The notes under the pieces are model-generated. The model made no database searches and was not told the origin of the DNA. It worked only from the letters and a program-made list of their open reading frames with translations. 64,000 nt of DNA from Trichomonas vaginalis G3 (Eukaryota > Parabasalia > Trichomonadida > Trichomonadidae), in the NCBI RefSeq assembly GCF_026262505.1, contig NC_067207.1, positions 23,776,082-23,840,081 of the forward strand, given 5' to 3'. The position numbers were made by a program, and so were the translations under genes. Shown here one piece after another: positions 29,889-40,975 of the stretch. Position 1 is the first letter of the stretch, and each line of letters begins with the position of its first letter.

Positions 29889-30678
29889 TTACAGTGGACC
29901 CTTAAATACAAAAATCCCGATCATACAAAACCCGCAGAGAACAAAATCGGAGATGAACAGCGTCTTGTTTTTGCCGCCTAAAATGCCTGGTTTGATTAAA
30001 GAGACGTAACGTTCGCCAAAGAAATTATTTCTAAGATAATTGCAAGATACGGATACATTAAACTGGCCTTTTGGAAATAGTCTTATCTGGTGTGCAAATA
30101 ATTTCTTGAAATTAGGGCTATTCGCTGGGCGCATCCAGACCATAAAATGTTCATTTCGTATTTCTCCAGGGAAATCTGTGATTGGAGACCTCGAGCATCC
30201 ATCTTGATTTTCCTGTATATCCGTCATTCAAATTCTTGTATAATTTATCAATTTCACCTTTCCAGGCAATATTAGTTTCCGAGAAATTATATTCGCTTGG
30301 AAATGTGTAATAATCTGTGAAAAAGTAAATTGGATATAATCCACATGGTGCGAGTGGATGGTTTCCTTCTTTTTCCATTGGAGCACAATTTGTCAATGAT
30401 TTTGGCTTCCTTCCATGAAATTGTTCGCGATCTATGGAAGACTCGAATCTAAAATGGTTCTGATAAAAGTTATGAAGTTCATAATAGAAGAATTTTGTTC
30501 CTTTTAATTCTTTTGGAATATCGAGAGTTATTGTAACAGTTTGACCATCTTGGCACTTGTTATCATATCTTACTTTAATTTCTGTGAAAGTAAACCGGGT
30601 TCCCACAAGAAATATTCCAATTAACAAGAAAAACGCGAATAAAAGAAGAAATAACTTGGTAGGCTTGTGATCAATCAT
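29889..30678 (-). pseudogene. CDC50/LEM3 family protein (P4-ATPase flippase beta subunit), copy A
   Basis: CDC50 proteins pair with P4-type ATPases, carry them out of the ER and support phospholipid flipping. Seen here: an N-terminal transmembrane segment (LFLLLFAFFLLIGIFLVG); an ectodomain with the family hallmark CAPMEKEGNHPLAPCGLYP; further on NEHFMVWMRPANSPNF and a Gly-Gly-Lys turn; and a C-terminal membrane segment (FVLCGFCMIGIFVF). The length of about 262 residues is short for the family (usually 300-400). In this copy the frame shifts near 30080-30110 and 30175-30195. Copy B is open at both places but shifts near 46503 instead. Single-base indels cause each break, so sequencing error is likely and the true gene may be intact. 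An Inr-like TCATAT sits 1 nt upstream of the ATG. Confidence 0.85.
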
Positions 30679-30679
30679 G

Positions 30680-30685
30680 ATATGA
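30680..30685 (-). promoter_or_regulatory. Inr-like TCATAT before the CDC50 start
   Basis: On the minus strand the sequence reads GTCATATCATG. TCATAT matches the trichomonad initiator TCA(Y)(T/A)(T/A) and ends 1 nt before the ATG. The same motif is in copy B at 46704-46709. Confidence 0.45.
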
Positions 30686-30897
30686 CACCCTCTGATTTCT
30701 TGCTAGCATATTGGATGAGTAAATCTGCACGAGTCAATTTCTGAAATTTCCATTGACGTAATGGAAAATCAATTGATCTCAAAAAGTGGGAATTGTTTCA
30801 AATATATTCAAAACTGACAAACAAATTGGCTTTTAAAAACATATAAACATGTTATAGGGAACTTCTGCATAAAATAATTGTATTCAAATGTGTTGTA

Positions 30898-30910
30898 AAT
30901 AACCGCGTAC
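30898..30910. repeat. 13-bp direct repeat flanking transposon T, left
   Basis: AATAACCGCGTAC, repeated at 35403-35415; presumed target-site duplication of transposon T. Confidence 0.75.
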
Positions 30911-31740
30911 TTGTTATAGACCGAAAATAGATTTTTTCGGTTTTCTCTTCAAATAATTGAAAGAATGATACTATTATAAGTTTATTATATTATATAGCAT
31001 ATAATCATGCTATAGCCGAAAATTATAAGTTTTGAGAAGATTGAATATAACACAAATAAATTTGAATGTAAGTTAAATTGCTTGTTGTTTTTAATAGCTA
31101 TTTAATGAGAAATCCAATATTGCAAAATTCAAATTGAATGATTGAAAGAACAGAAAAAGTCATTCTTTTCAATTTCGAATATGTTTCATTGTATTTATAA
31201 TTATATGACAAATAAGATATTTAAACTTGATTTTTGAAGGAAAATTCACAAAATTGAATAAATTCAAATAATTTTTATTCAAAAATAAACTAGTTATTTG
31301 AGTTTAATACTAATTATCTATTCAAACTACAAAGTTTGTAATTTAAAATATTTTGTGAGATCAGATTGAATTAATTCAAGGTTCTTTTCAATTAATATTA
31401 ATGACCATATTACGCATTTTCGAACATTCTAAACCAAATATATAAAAATGGGAGACGAATGTTAAATTTGCTAGACATGGGGGAGTTGTCTGCAAAGTTT
31501 TAGCTCTTATCTCTAACAAAAAATTAATTTTTAAAAAAATGACCGAATACGTTTCACAGCGAGAAAAAAATAAAAGGCAAGATAGAATTTTCTAGACATA
31601 AAAAGAGTTGTTTACTGAGTTTTAGCTCTTATCTCTAACAAAAAATTAATTTTTAAAAAAATGACCGAATACGTTTCACAGCGAGAAAAAAATAAAAGGC
31701 AAGATAGAATTTTCTAGACATAAAGAAGTTGTTTACCGAG
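30911..31740. repeat. Left inverted terminal repeat of T
   Basis: Inverse of about 34585-35402 with scattered differences. It includes the CTATAGCCGAAAATTATAAG segment found reversed near 35283. Confidence 0.75.
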
Positions 31741-31820
31741 TTTTAGCTCTTATCTCTAACAAAAAATTAATTTTTTAAAAAAATGACCGAATACGTTTCA
31801 CAGCGAGAAAAAAATAAAAC
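31498..31820. repeat. 121-bp tandem subrepeats in the T end
   Basis: Three units with 121-bp period, each containing TTTTAGCTCTTATCTCTAAC and TTTCACAGCGAGAAAA. The right end of T has about two units in reverse, so the two ends differ in repeat number. Confidence 0.8.
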
Positions 31821-31994
31821 TGTACACTGATTTTCATTTTCATTTCCAGTCACTTTACTTATTATTTTTTCTTTTTTTCATTTTAATTATAAATTATTTC
31901 ATAATACGTTTATTTACGTTACCATTTTCTTTATTCTTTGAATTCCATACTAGACACTTATAGAATATTTTGATTGTTAACGTACTTCATTAGA

Positions 31995-32144
31995 ATGAAT
32001 CCTTACAAAGGGTATGTCGATCGAATTTACCTAATTGGTATTTCCAATCAGATTGAAGAAGGTAAAATGACATGGGAAGAAGCTTGCACCCATGTTCCCA
32101 TCACCCTAACCCTGTTATATACGAAAACGATAAAAACAGTTTGA
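31995..32144 (+). pseudogene. N-terminal piece of the T transposase
   Basis: 49 residues starting MNPYKGYVDRIYLIGISNQ, then a helix (IEEGKMTWEEACTHVP) that looks like the start of a helix-turn-helix DNA-binding domain. Reading stops just before the inserted hairpin element at 32148, so the insertion interrupts the gene. Confidence 0.5.
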
Positions 32145-32147
32145 CAG

Positions 32148-33268
32148 AAAAGTGACACCTTTACGTGTCAAAAATATAAAAAGTGATATTTATTCATCAT
32201 TATCTTCTTCATAATTTATTTCATATTCTTCGTCTTACCAACAAAGATGGGAATGTGAACAATTGCGGGCAATTTTTAGCCATTTTGGCTTGGAACTAGA
32301 GCCTGCGAGGTACATGGATAGTATCAGTACCTCACAGGCTCTAGTTCTCTATATGGCGCCGAGAAATTTTGGTGAAATGTGGTCGCATTTCACCAAAATT
32401 TTTTCGGCGCCATAGGATGAATTGGAGGGTGAGAGATATTATTTCATACAATACTACTCTCACCCTCCAATTCCCAGCCAAAATGGCTAAAAATTGCCCG
32501 CAATGTGAACAATTGCGGGCAATTTTTAGCCATTTTGGCTTGGAACTAGAGCCTGCGAGGTACATGGATAGTATCAGTACCTCACAGGCTCTAGTTCTCA
32601 TATGGCGCCGAGAAATTTTGGTGAAATGTGGTCGCATTTCACCAAAATTTTTTCGGCGCCATAGGATGAATTGGAGGTGAGAGATATTATTTCATACAAT
32701 ACTACTCTCACCCTCCAATTCCCAGCCAAAATGGCTAAAAATTGCCCGCAATGTGAACAATTGCGGGCAATTTTTAGCCATTTTGGCTTGGAACTAGAGC
32801 CTGCGAGGTACATGGATAGTATCAGTACCTCACAGGCTCTAGTTCTCTATATGGCGCCGAGAAATTTTGGTGAAATGTGGTCGCATTTCACCAAAATTTT
32901 TTCGGCGCCATAGGATGAATTGGAGGGTGAGAGATATTATTTCATACAATACTACTCTCACCTCCAATTCCCAGCCAAAATGGCTAAAAATTGCCCGCAA
33001 TGTGAACAAATTGCGGGCAATTTTTAGCCATTTTGGCTTGGAACTAGAGCCTGCGAGGTACATGGATAGTATCAGTACCTCACAGGCTCTAGTTCTCTAT
33101 ATGGCGCCGAGAAATTTTGGTGAAATGTGGTCGCATTTCACCAAAATTTTTTCGGCGCCATAGGATGAATTGGAGGGTGAGAGATATTATTTCATACAAT
33201 ACTACTCTCACCTCAATTTTAATTACTTAAACTCATTCTATTTTTTTGACATGTAAATGTCACTTTTA
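32148..33268. mobile_element. Nested hairpin-array element H inside T, copy A
   Basis: Bounded by short inverted repeats AAAAGTGACA and TGTCACTTTT (longer match over about 27 bp with AC(G/A)TGTCAAAAA). It contains four 250-bp tandem units made almost entirely of inverted repeats, plus a minus-strand acidic coding tail (EEYEINYEEDNDE) near 32190-32235. It has no transposase of its own and looks like a non-autonomous insertion. No clear target duplication. Confidence 0.6.
32251..33215. repeat. Four tandem 250-bp cloverleaf-forming units, copy A
   Basis: In the first unit the outer arms (32261-32292 and 32476-32504) pair with each other. Between them are three further hairpins: 32296-32344 (CTAGAGCCTG / CAGGCTCTAG), 32353-32413 (ATGGCGCCG / CGGCGCCAT) and 32421-32472 (TTGGAGGGTGAGAG / CTCTCACCCTCCAA). 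Adjacent units also pair around TGTGAAC. ORFs on both strands here are a by-product of palindromy. Confidence 0.9.
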
Positions 33269-33275
33269 CTGAGAT

Positions 33276-34168
33276 CTGACACAATGTCAGATCTCTTTTT
33301 TCGTATATAAGAACTTCAATCAAATGATTTCAAATATTTAGATGTTTCAAAATCTTTTTTACAAAATCAATTTAGCTTACAGAATATCCCATTGCCTAAA
33401 GGCAAGAAAGGTCGTAGGGTCAATCCCTACGACCAAATCAAAGCTCTTGCTGTGATACATGACCACTGGGCCTTTCCCTGTGGTCAAACAAAACAATGGA
33501 AACGTTTGAAATTACAACAATTGATGTATCTTATAGAGAAGTACGCAGATACTTCAAAGAAAATCATTCACCAAGACGCGATTAGAGCATGCCGGGCCAG
33601 AAACAGCAGTAAGATATTGGGCGCTTTCACCCAATCTTATCTGGCACGCAGATGTTCATTATTTTAGGGTGTTCGTGGCCAGTATATTTATGGCATAATC
33701 GACGATTTTAGCCGCAAAGTCCTAGCGTGTATACAAATACCAGATATGCTAGCAGCGACGACAGCGAACGTTGCGGCTTCCGCCTTCATTGAATTTGGCG
33801 CCCCTTATTGTTTCTGGACCGACAACGGTTCAGAAAATAGGGGCGCCTTTCAAGATCTACTTGATCTTTGGGGCGTCCAATGGCGGCATACAGACTCTCA
33901 TTCTCCCTACCAAAATGGGAAGATTGAGAGATTCTGGCCGACATTGGAGCGCTGCCAAAGCATTCAGGCTATTCCTGCCTTTATTTGGGAGTACAATAAT
34001 AACACACCGCATAAGATCTCCCAATTAATCCATTAACTGGAACAAATTACACGCCAAATCAAATGTATCAGCTGAAACCGAAATACACAAATGCAGATAC
34101 AGAAAGGTTGTGGCAAATATGGGATACAGATACAGGCATGACCGCTGTTGACACATTCACAGCGTAAT
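33276..34168 (+). pseudogene. T transposase, integrase-type catalytic region, copy A
   Basis: Coding-like in more than one frame. Visible core: WHADVHYF (in copy B) or IWHAD-type first Asp region, then FWTDNGSEN with the second Asp, then SPYQNGKIERFW with the Glu 34 residues later, followed by PTLERCQ and a C-terminal tail to about 34168. This is the rve fold shared by integrases and several DNA transposases. The two copies carry different one-base indels, so part of the breakage may be sequence error. Confidence 0.65.
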
Positions 34169-34584
34169 AATAAACATAATTTTTTAATTTCATTTTTAAC
34201 AAGTTTTTTTAAATGTATGTAATGAATAGTTCATTAGAATATGATAATGCACATTGTAACAGAATAGAACAATCACCAAATTTTTTTTGAAATTAAAAAA
34301 TAAAAGTAAAAAGTATAAAGTAATCGAACCAAAAAAGATATTTAAAAGAATTTTGGAAAAAAACAGAATAAGGATAATGATATTATTTTAGATACACAAT
34401 CGATGCACTGAAGAATAATCCGGTAAAATGATGATATAAATTAGATTATTTTACAAGTAGCTAAAAGAATAAAACTATAATATAAAATAAATGAAGTTTA
34501 ATAAACAATAAAGGTTAAATAAATAATAAAGATTTTTATTTTATATCAGTATTGAGAAGAAGTAACAGCTGACACTTGGTAGAC
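34169..34584. other. AT-rich interior of T, no gene seen
   Basis: A/T-rich non-coding sequence between the transposase end and the right inverted repeat. Confidence 0.5.
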
Positions 34585-35402
34585 AACTTCTTTATGTCTA
34601 GAAATTCTATCTTGCCTTTTATTTTTTTCTCGCTGTGAAACGTATTCGGTCATTTTTTTAAAAAATTAATTTTTTGTTAGAGATAAGAGCTAAAACTCAG
34701 TAAACAACTTCTTTATGTCTAGAAAATTCTATCTATTGCCTTTTATTTTTTTTCTCGCTGTGAAACGTATTCGGTCATTTTTTTAAAATTAATTTTTTGT
34801 TAGAGATAAGAGCTAAAACTTTGCAGACAACTCCCCCATGTCTAGCAAATTTAACATTCGTCTCCCATTTTTATATATTTGGTTTAGAATGTTCGAAAAT
34901 GCGTAATATGGTCATTAATATTAATTGAAAAGAACCTTGAATTAATTCAATCTGATCTCACAAAATATTTTAAATTACAAACTTTGTAGTTTGAATAGAT
35001 AATTAGTATTAAACTCAAATAACTAGTTTATTTTTGAATAAAAATTATTTGAATTATTCAATTTGTTGAATTTTCCTTCAAAAATCAAGTTTAAATATCT
35101 TATTTGCCTATATAATTATAAATACAATGAAACATATTCGAAATTGAAAAGAATGACTTTTTTCTGTTCTTTCAATCATTCAATTTGAATTTTGCAATAT
35201 GGATTTCTCATTAAATAGCTATTAAAAACAACAAGCAATTTAACTTACATTCAAATTATTTTGTGTATATCAATCTCTCAAACTTATAATTTTCGGCTAT
35301 AGCATGATTATATGCTATATAATATAATAAACCTATAATAGTATCATTCTTTTCAATTATTTGAAGAGAAAACCGAAAAAATCTATTTTCGGTCTATAAC
35401 AA
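34585..35402. repeat. Right inverted terminal repeat of T
   Basis: Reverse complement of the left end, finishing CGGTCTATAACAA at 35402. Confidence 0.75.
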
Positions 35403-35415
35403 AATAACCGCGTAC
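35403..35415. repeat. 13-bp direct repeat flanking transposon T, right
   Basis: AATAACCGCGTAC, matching 30898-30910. Confidence 0.75.
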
Positions 35416-36428
35416 TCACCTAAATTGTGAGCTTGCTATTAAGATAAAAAATATTAATGATATATCACAGATACCGTATAAAACAGACGAATTGTCAAAC
35501 GTGCATTGAAAACATAAACTCCTTTTTTTATTTAGGTACCCTATTCAATTTCTATCGTCACCATATGGAAAGGTCAGGCCCATATCATAAAACATTAAGT
35601 TTGGACTTACTAAGACATGTAAGAATTACCTTGCTTGTATAGGGGCATTAAATACTTTTAGATGCTAAAATCTTCAAAATTAATTTAAATTTGATATTCA
35701 AAATATGCACGAAAACGTAAATAAATACGGATCTAGCTCTCACATATCTCTATTTTAAGCATTGATAAGTATTTCTACATTCTATTTTAAAAAATATTCA
35801 AATTTCACAATATTCTTTTCATTGATAATCTACATATTAACGAAATGATATAACTTTTCATGTGTTTAGAAGTTCTTAGCTTTAGTACTGTATTGTTGAA
35901 AAAATTATTGAAGACTTTTTTCTTTTTGAGAAATTAATGCAATAACCAAGAGGAATTGCATATGCTGCGCACTAAAATTATAGAAATGTCTCTAATTAGA
36001 CACAAATAGAGATATTCGGAAATAAAAATTTGAAATTTTGATCAAAAACGCTATTTTCTAATCATTTTTATTTTAACTATATATAAAGTATCTTTTTCTA
36101 TAATTTATACTTGATGGTTTAAAAGACGTTTGACTCAAAATTTTACTGCATTCATGTGGTAACTATGCTTTATTCACTAACTACCTCCTTGTTTCAACCC
36201 TGAAACAATATATTATACCTCCCAATGCAGGTATTACTCCAACAAAATTAGCAATTTGGCTATTGTCTAAAAATTTTCTCAAAGAAAGAGGAGTAAAGTC
36301 CCATTTTTAGAATTCGAGCTATATTAGAATGCAACTAGACAAAAGGTTACAGTTTACAATACACATATTCAAAAAATTTGCATTCGAAATTTAAGATAAA
36401 TACAATTTCCAAAAAAGAGTATCGAATC
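35416..36428. other. AT-rich spacer between T and the Maverick end
   Basis: Mostly non-coding. One protein-like stretch (36134-36310) is listed separately. The 61-codon frame at 35457 is not convincing. Confidence 0.5.
36134..36310 (+). pseudogene. C-terminal coding fragment, unrecognised
   Basis: About 58 codons after a stop, with no ATG at the head. It reads NYALFTNYLLVSTLKQYIIP then TPTKLAIWLLSKNFLKERG, ending KSHF. The composition is clearly protein-like and the frame is kept in the duplicate (about 52151-52336). Probably the end of a repeated, transposon-type gene family. Confidence 0.4.
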
Positions 36429-36436
36429 AAAAAAAA

Positions 36437-36469
<33 letters not shown>

Positions 36470-36472
36470 AGA
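36429..36472. repeat. A-tract abutting the Maverick end
   Basis: Some 40 nearly uninterrupted A residues directly before the Maverick terminal repeat. The equivalent run is at 52456-52500, and a shorter A run precedes the M1 end at about 11078-11086. Confidence 0.85.
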
Positions 36473-39025
36473 AGTGGGCTTCCAGGCACTTCGTGCCTTC
36501 TAGCCATAAAAAATTGCACAAGACCCAAGAGGAGGACACGGAGCCCAGCCGACCAGCCGTTGACTTTTTTTTTGTGTTCACTTTCACAAATTAATATATG
36601 TTTTCATGTTTTGTCAAGACTTCTTCGTAAATGTTTTGTCAAGACTTCTTCGTAAATGTTTTGTCAAGACTTCTCATCGTAAATGTTTTGTCAAGATCTT
36701 CTCGTAAATTTTTGTCAAGACTTCTTCATCGTAAATGTTTTGTCAAGAACTTCTTCGTAAATGTTTTGTCAAGACTTCTTCATCGTAAATGTTTGTCAAG
36801 ACTTTTCGTAAAATCAGACAAAAATAATGTTTATGTTAGAATGTTAGATCAACACGTTTTCTAACATGTTTTTCTAACATCGTAGAAACTCATGATTTCA
36901 TCGTAAATGTTTTGTCAAGACTTCTTCGTAATGAGCGTAAATGACCCAAAAATAATGTTTATGTTAGAATGTTAGATCTAACACGTTTTCTAACATGTTT
37001 TCTAACATCGGTAGAAAAATCATGATTCATGAATTTGTCTCGATAGAATTCTTTCATCGTAATGTTTTGTCAAGACTTCTTCGTAAATGTTTTGTCAAGA
37101 CTCTTCATCGTAAATGTTTTGTCAAGACTTCTTCGTAAAATCAGACAAAAAATAATGTTTATGTTAGAATGTTAATCTAACCTCTTTTCTACCTCTTTTC
37201 TAACCTCATGAATTTTCATGAACTTTCTTTACAAAAGTCTTTACAGAAGAACTTTACAAAGTCTCAACAAAACATTGACAAGAAAGTTCATGAGAAAGAC
37301 TTTACAAAGTCTTTACGATGAAGAACTTTACGAAGAAATCTCAAACAAAGTCTTTACGAAGAAGTCTTGACAAAACATTTACGATGAAATCATGAAAATT
37401 CAAGAGGGTAGAAAAACATGTTATGAAAGAGGTTAGATCTAACATTCTAACATAAAATATATTTTTGCCTGAATTCCGTATGAAATTTCATGAGTTTTGT
37501 ATGTTTTAGACCATGTTAGAAAACATGTTAGAAAAAGAGGTTAGATCTAACATTTCTAACATAAAATATATTTTTGGCTGAATTCCGTATGAAATTTCTG
37601 AGTTTTGTTATGTTTTTAGACCATGTTTAGAAAACATGTTAGAAAAATTTAGATCTAACATTCTAACATAAACATTATTTTTATTGAATTCCGTATGAAT
37701 TTCATGAGTTTTGTATGTTTTAGACCTTGAGAAAACATGTTAGAAAACATGTTTAGATCTAACATTCTAACATAAACATTATTTTTGGGTCATTTAACTC
37801 ATTACGATGAAAGAGTCTTAACAAAGTCTTTACGAAGAAAATCTCAACAAAGTCTTTATGAAGAAATTTCAACAAAGTCTTTATGAAGAAGTCTTGACAA
37901 AACATTACGAAGAAATCTCAACAAAGTCTTACTGAAAAAGTGTCATATAAACATCTGTCAAAAGCCGCTTTTTAACTTCACTTTAAAATGCCACGTAAGC
38001 TACGTAAGAATAACGTAAGAGGAAGAGAGCATTGAAAACATCCAATAGTAAGACTAACACCACAACAACAGTTGCAACAACAAATAGCTGAATGACCCCA
38101 CTATGTTGCCAACAAATGTCAAGCAATCCTATGCTTTTAAACCGAGTTCTTGGTGCACAGATGGAGGTTTAAGAGCGGCACTTTTAGCGAAATGGCAGGC
38201 TATGGTGGAGCTGCAGACGGACAGCTAATAAACCCTCAAAGTCAAATGAATTTGAGTTCACTCAAAATCAAATAACAGATGTCAAAAAGTCAAACATAGA
38301 CCATACAGAAGCAAATAAGTGAAAACGAAAGAAACTAGAATATGACAGACACACAAAGAAACTAAATGAGTTAAACGTAGAGAAAAAGAAGAAAGAAGAA
38401 CAACTTGAAAGAACTAAGTACAGAGGAATATGCAAAAAAAAGTGTCAGAAAAAGCAGCAGAAGTAGCAAAAATGGAAAACAAGATGTCATAAATTTGAAA
38501 AAACCATACTACTCGATATAAATACTGAAAGATGAAGAGATAAACAAAAAGCCCTGAAGACATATATGGATAGCGATGAGTAAAAAAGGAAGTTGAAGCA
38601 AATGTAAAGGCAGGAAACTTTTACAGTTGCAAAAACAAACGTACAGTATGAAAACTTAGCACAAGAAAGTAAAAATAACGACGCAGCCATGCAAAAGGCA
38701 ATGAAAAGCGCAGAATATATAAAACTAACAATGACTGGTTAGATGCCCAAGCCCAACGTTAAAGCAAGCCCAAACTCATAGGGTCAATAAGGACAAAAAT
38801 ACAGCGGATGAAGAAGTTCAAATGAAGCTTTACAAATGCTGACTTTATTAAGACCGCTTCGAGCTTCTTCATAGTCAGGTGAAACAAACGTGAACGACTT
38901 CTATCTGGAAAGAAAACTGAAGTCTGAAGGTTTCGACAAAGAGTTTAAAAAGTAGCCACAAAATATGACGAAAATAACCGATGCGCAACGAGACAGGCAG
39001 TTCAAAAGTGCCTATGACGCCGTTA
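36473..39025 (+). mobile_element. Left part of a Maverick (fossil M2), copy A
   Basis: Begins with the terminal repeat (AGTGGGCTTCCAGGCACTTC), then a repeat-rich subterminal tract to about 37985, then the broken start of the long coiled-coil gene (ATG at 37988). It stops abruptly at 39025, where BspA-like sequence begins. In element order its continuation is found at 23765-25480. Confidence 0.8.
36590..37985. repeat. Subterminal Maverick repeats with GATC palindromes
   Basis: Tandem words TGTTTTGTCAAGACTTCTTC are followed by GATC-centred palindromes at 36847, 36975, 37436, 37544, 37652 and 37756 and their reverse-oriented spacers (GAAGTCTTGACAAAACATT). Same vocabulary as 20.4-23.7 kb in M1. 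Confidence 0.8.
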
Positions 39026-39028
39026 ATG

Positions 39029-40975
39029 TCAGTTGGATAATTGACAATAATAAAATACGTTATATGAGAGTTCTCTCAATGAATTAAAGTAATAAATGGT
39101 TCCTATTATGGCATATTGGAATGCATAATTATTTATGTAATCCAGTTTATTTGACATGTATATTTCATTAGATTTTGAATATTGAAAACATTGGTATCCA
39201 ATGGTTGTTATTGTATTAGAAAACCTAATTATTGAAATATATGAATGATCAAATGCATAACTATTGAGACTTACCAAGCCTTCATTTAATTGAATCTCTG
39301 GAAGTGTGCAGTTATAAAATGCATAGCTCTGAATTGTTCGAATTGTACTTGGAATGTAGATTGAATCTAAAATTGTATCACCAAATTCATATGAGTATAT
39401 TGTAGTTTGTCCTTCAGGAAGATATGGATGTTTAAATGGATTATTACTAAACGGACGATTTCCATAGTATGATTTATTGTTCATTTCAAAATCATCAATT
39501 TGACTTCCAGTGAAAGCATAATCATAAACAGCAGTTATTGTTGACGGGACATTGATTCTTTTCAGCTTTGCATAATAAAATGCATAACTACTAATTGAAG
39601 TAACGCCTTCAGGAAGTGTTATCTCTTCAAATTCGGTATATTGAAAACAATAACTTCCGAATGATCTGAATGTTGCAGGGAGATCCAATTTCTCGACTTT
39701 AGAATATTCAAAGCAATTGTTGCCGAAAGACCGAAGAGTGTCTGGAATCTTGATATTTTTGAATGTAGAATGCGAAAAGCAATAGTCTCCAAATGAATAA
39801 AATGGATCAGGGAAAGTAATATTTTTGACATTTGTATATGCAAAACAATATCTACTCAATGCGGTTACTTTAGATGGTATTTTAATGTGCTTGATTGTTG
39901 ATCCACTGAATAATCCTTCAGATAAAGTAGTAACTGTATCAGGAATTGTTACGTGTTTGATATGTGAATTTGCAAACATATAGTCGGCTAACATTGTTTG
40001 TTTTTCAGGAAGATCAATATGATTGATAAGAGAACCATTAAAGCATTTGTATCCGAAAGAAAGTGGCCTGTTTGGGAATATGATTTTAGTAATTTCCGTG
40101 TCACTAAATGCACACTCTCCGAAAGATTGTATAGTGTAAGGGAATATAACAAAAACTAGATGGCTATTTGCAAAAGCATATGGACCAATAGTTGTTATTC
40201 CCTCAGGAACAAAGAATGATTCTAAAAACGCATTAGCAAAAGCAAATCTTCCGAGAGAAGTAATATTTGATATGCTACAGTATTCCAAGTTTGAATTGGC
40301 AAAACCCAAATCTTCAACTTGTCTGAATCCATCTGGGAGAGATATGTTTCTAAGAGGGCAGCTACCAAAAGCAAAGGCACCAATGTTAGTGAGTGTACTT
40401 GGTAATACAATTTTCCATAAGTCACTAAATTCATATGTGTGAGGATAAATTCTTGTCGTACCTTCATTCAATGTAATGTACTGTAACGAACTTGCATAGA
40501 AACATCCATCCAAAATTTTAGTCAAAACAGGTGACATAGAAATGTTTATTAATAAGCAATTTGCAAATGCATATGGATCAAGTTGTGTGATAGGTGGAGG
40601 TATGACAACGTCCCGAAGAGAACAACCAGAGAAGGCATAAGCACCAAAATATTTAATTGTACTTGGGAAATTGATGTATCTGAATGGAACTTCAGAATTT
40701 CTAGAAAATGCATGATCTCCAATATGCTCAAATCCTTGTGGCAAAGTGATATTTGACATATTTTTAAATTCTGAGAGTCCATAGTTGCCAATGTATGTCA
40801 AGGATGGAGGTAGATTAAGTTGGGAAATGTTTGAATTATTGTAAAATGCATAATCTCCTATCTTTGTTAACGTATCGGGAAATGTAATCTCATCAAGAAG
40901 GGAACAGTTCTGAAAACTTGAATCTCCAATGGTTACAACATGACAATAATTACAGAATTCATCACAGGAGAAAAC
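39029..40975 (-). pseudogene. BspA-like leucine-rich-repeat protein, both ends missing
   Basis: About 649 open codons made of some 25 LRR_5/BspA-type repeats of about 23 residues (for example LPEGVTSISSYAFYYAKLK and FPDTLTKIGDYAFYNNS). BspA-like proteins are a very large trichomonad surface family with roles in adhesion. No ATG or signal peptide exists at the head: the frame begins directly against a plus-strand BspA fragment at about 40940-40975. The C-terminus ends at 39029, four bases from the Maverick break at 39025, without the usual C-terminal region. This is therefore an internal fragment created by rearrangement, or a mis-assembly. Confidence 0.8.

Larger units (their letters stand above)
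30911..35402. mobile_element. DNA transposon T (rve-type DDE transposase), copy A
   Basis: A 4.49-kb element beginning TTGTTATAGACCG and ending in its reverse complement, with about 0.8 kb of inverted terminal repeat on each side and a 13-bp direct repeat outside. Inside are transposase pieces with an integrase-type core and a nested hairpin array (32148-33268) interrupting the coding region. It sits about 220 bp upstream of the CDC50 start. Superfamily not assigned: an integrase-like core, very long ends and a 13-bp duplication is an unfamiliar combination. Likely inactive in this copy. Confidence 0.75.
25489..39025. repeat. 13.5-kb duplication, copy A
   Basis: Matches 41508-55041 base for base over most of its length at an offset of 16,019 bp. 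Differences are mainly single-base indels. It contains non-coding AT-rich DNA, a CDC50 gene, transposon T and the left 2.55 kb of a Maverick. Confidence 0.92.

Noticed and set aside
32341-33163. Overlapping ORFs of 70-103 codons on both strands in the hairpin array (also 48368-49189)
   Set aside because: The same peptides appear on both strands because the units are palindromic; no start context or conservation independent of the repeat.
30911-35402. T as a retrovirus-like or LTR element because of its integrase-type core
   Set aside because: The ends are inverted, not direct, and no reverse transcriptase or gag-like sequence was seen.
36600-36830. Possible CRISPR-like array of TTTTGTCAAGACTTCTTCG words
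   Set aside because: Units are tandem and degenerate without unique spacers of constant length, in a eukaryotic element end.
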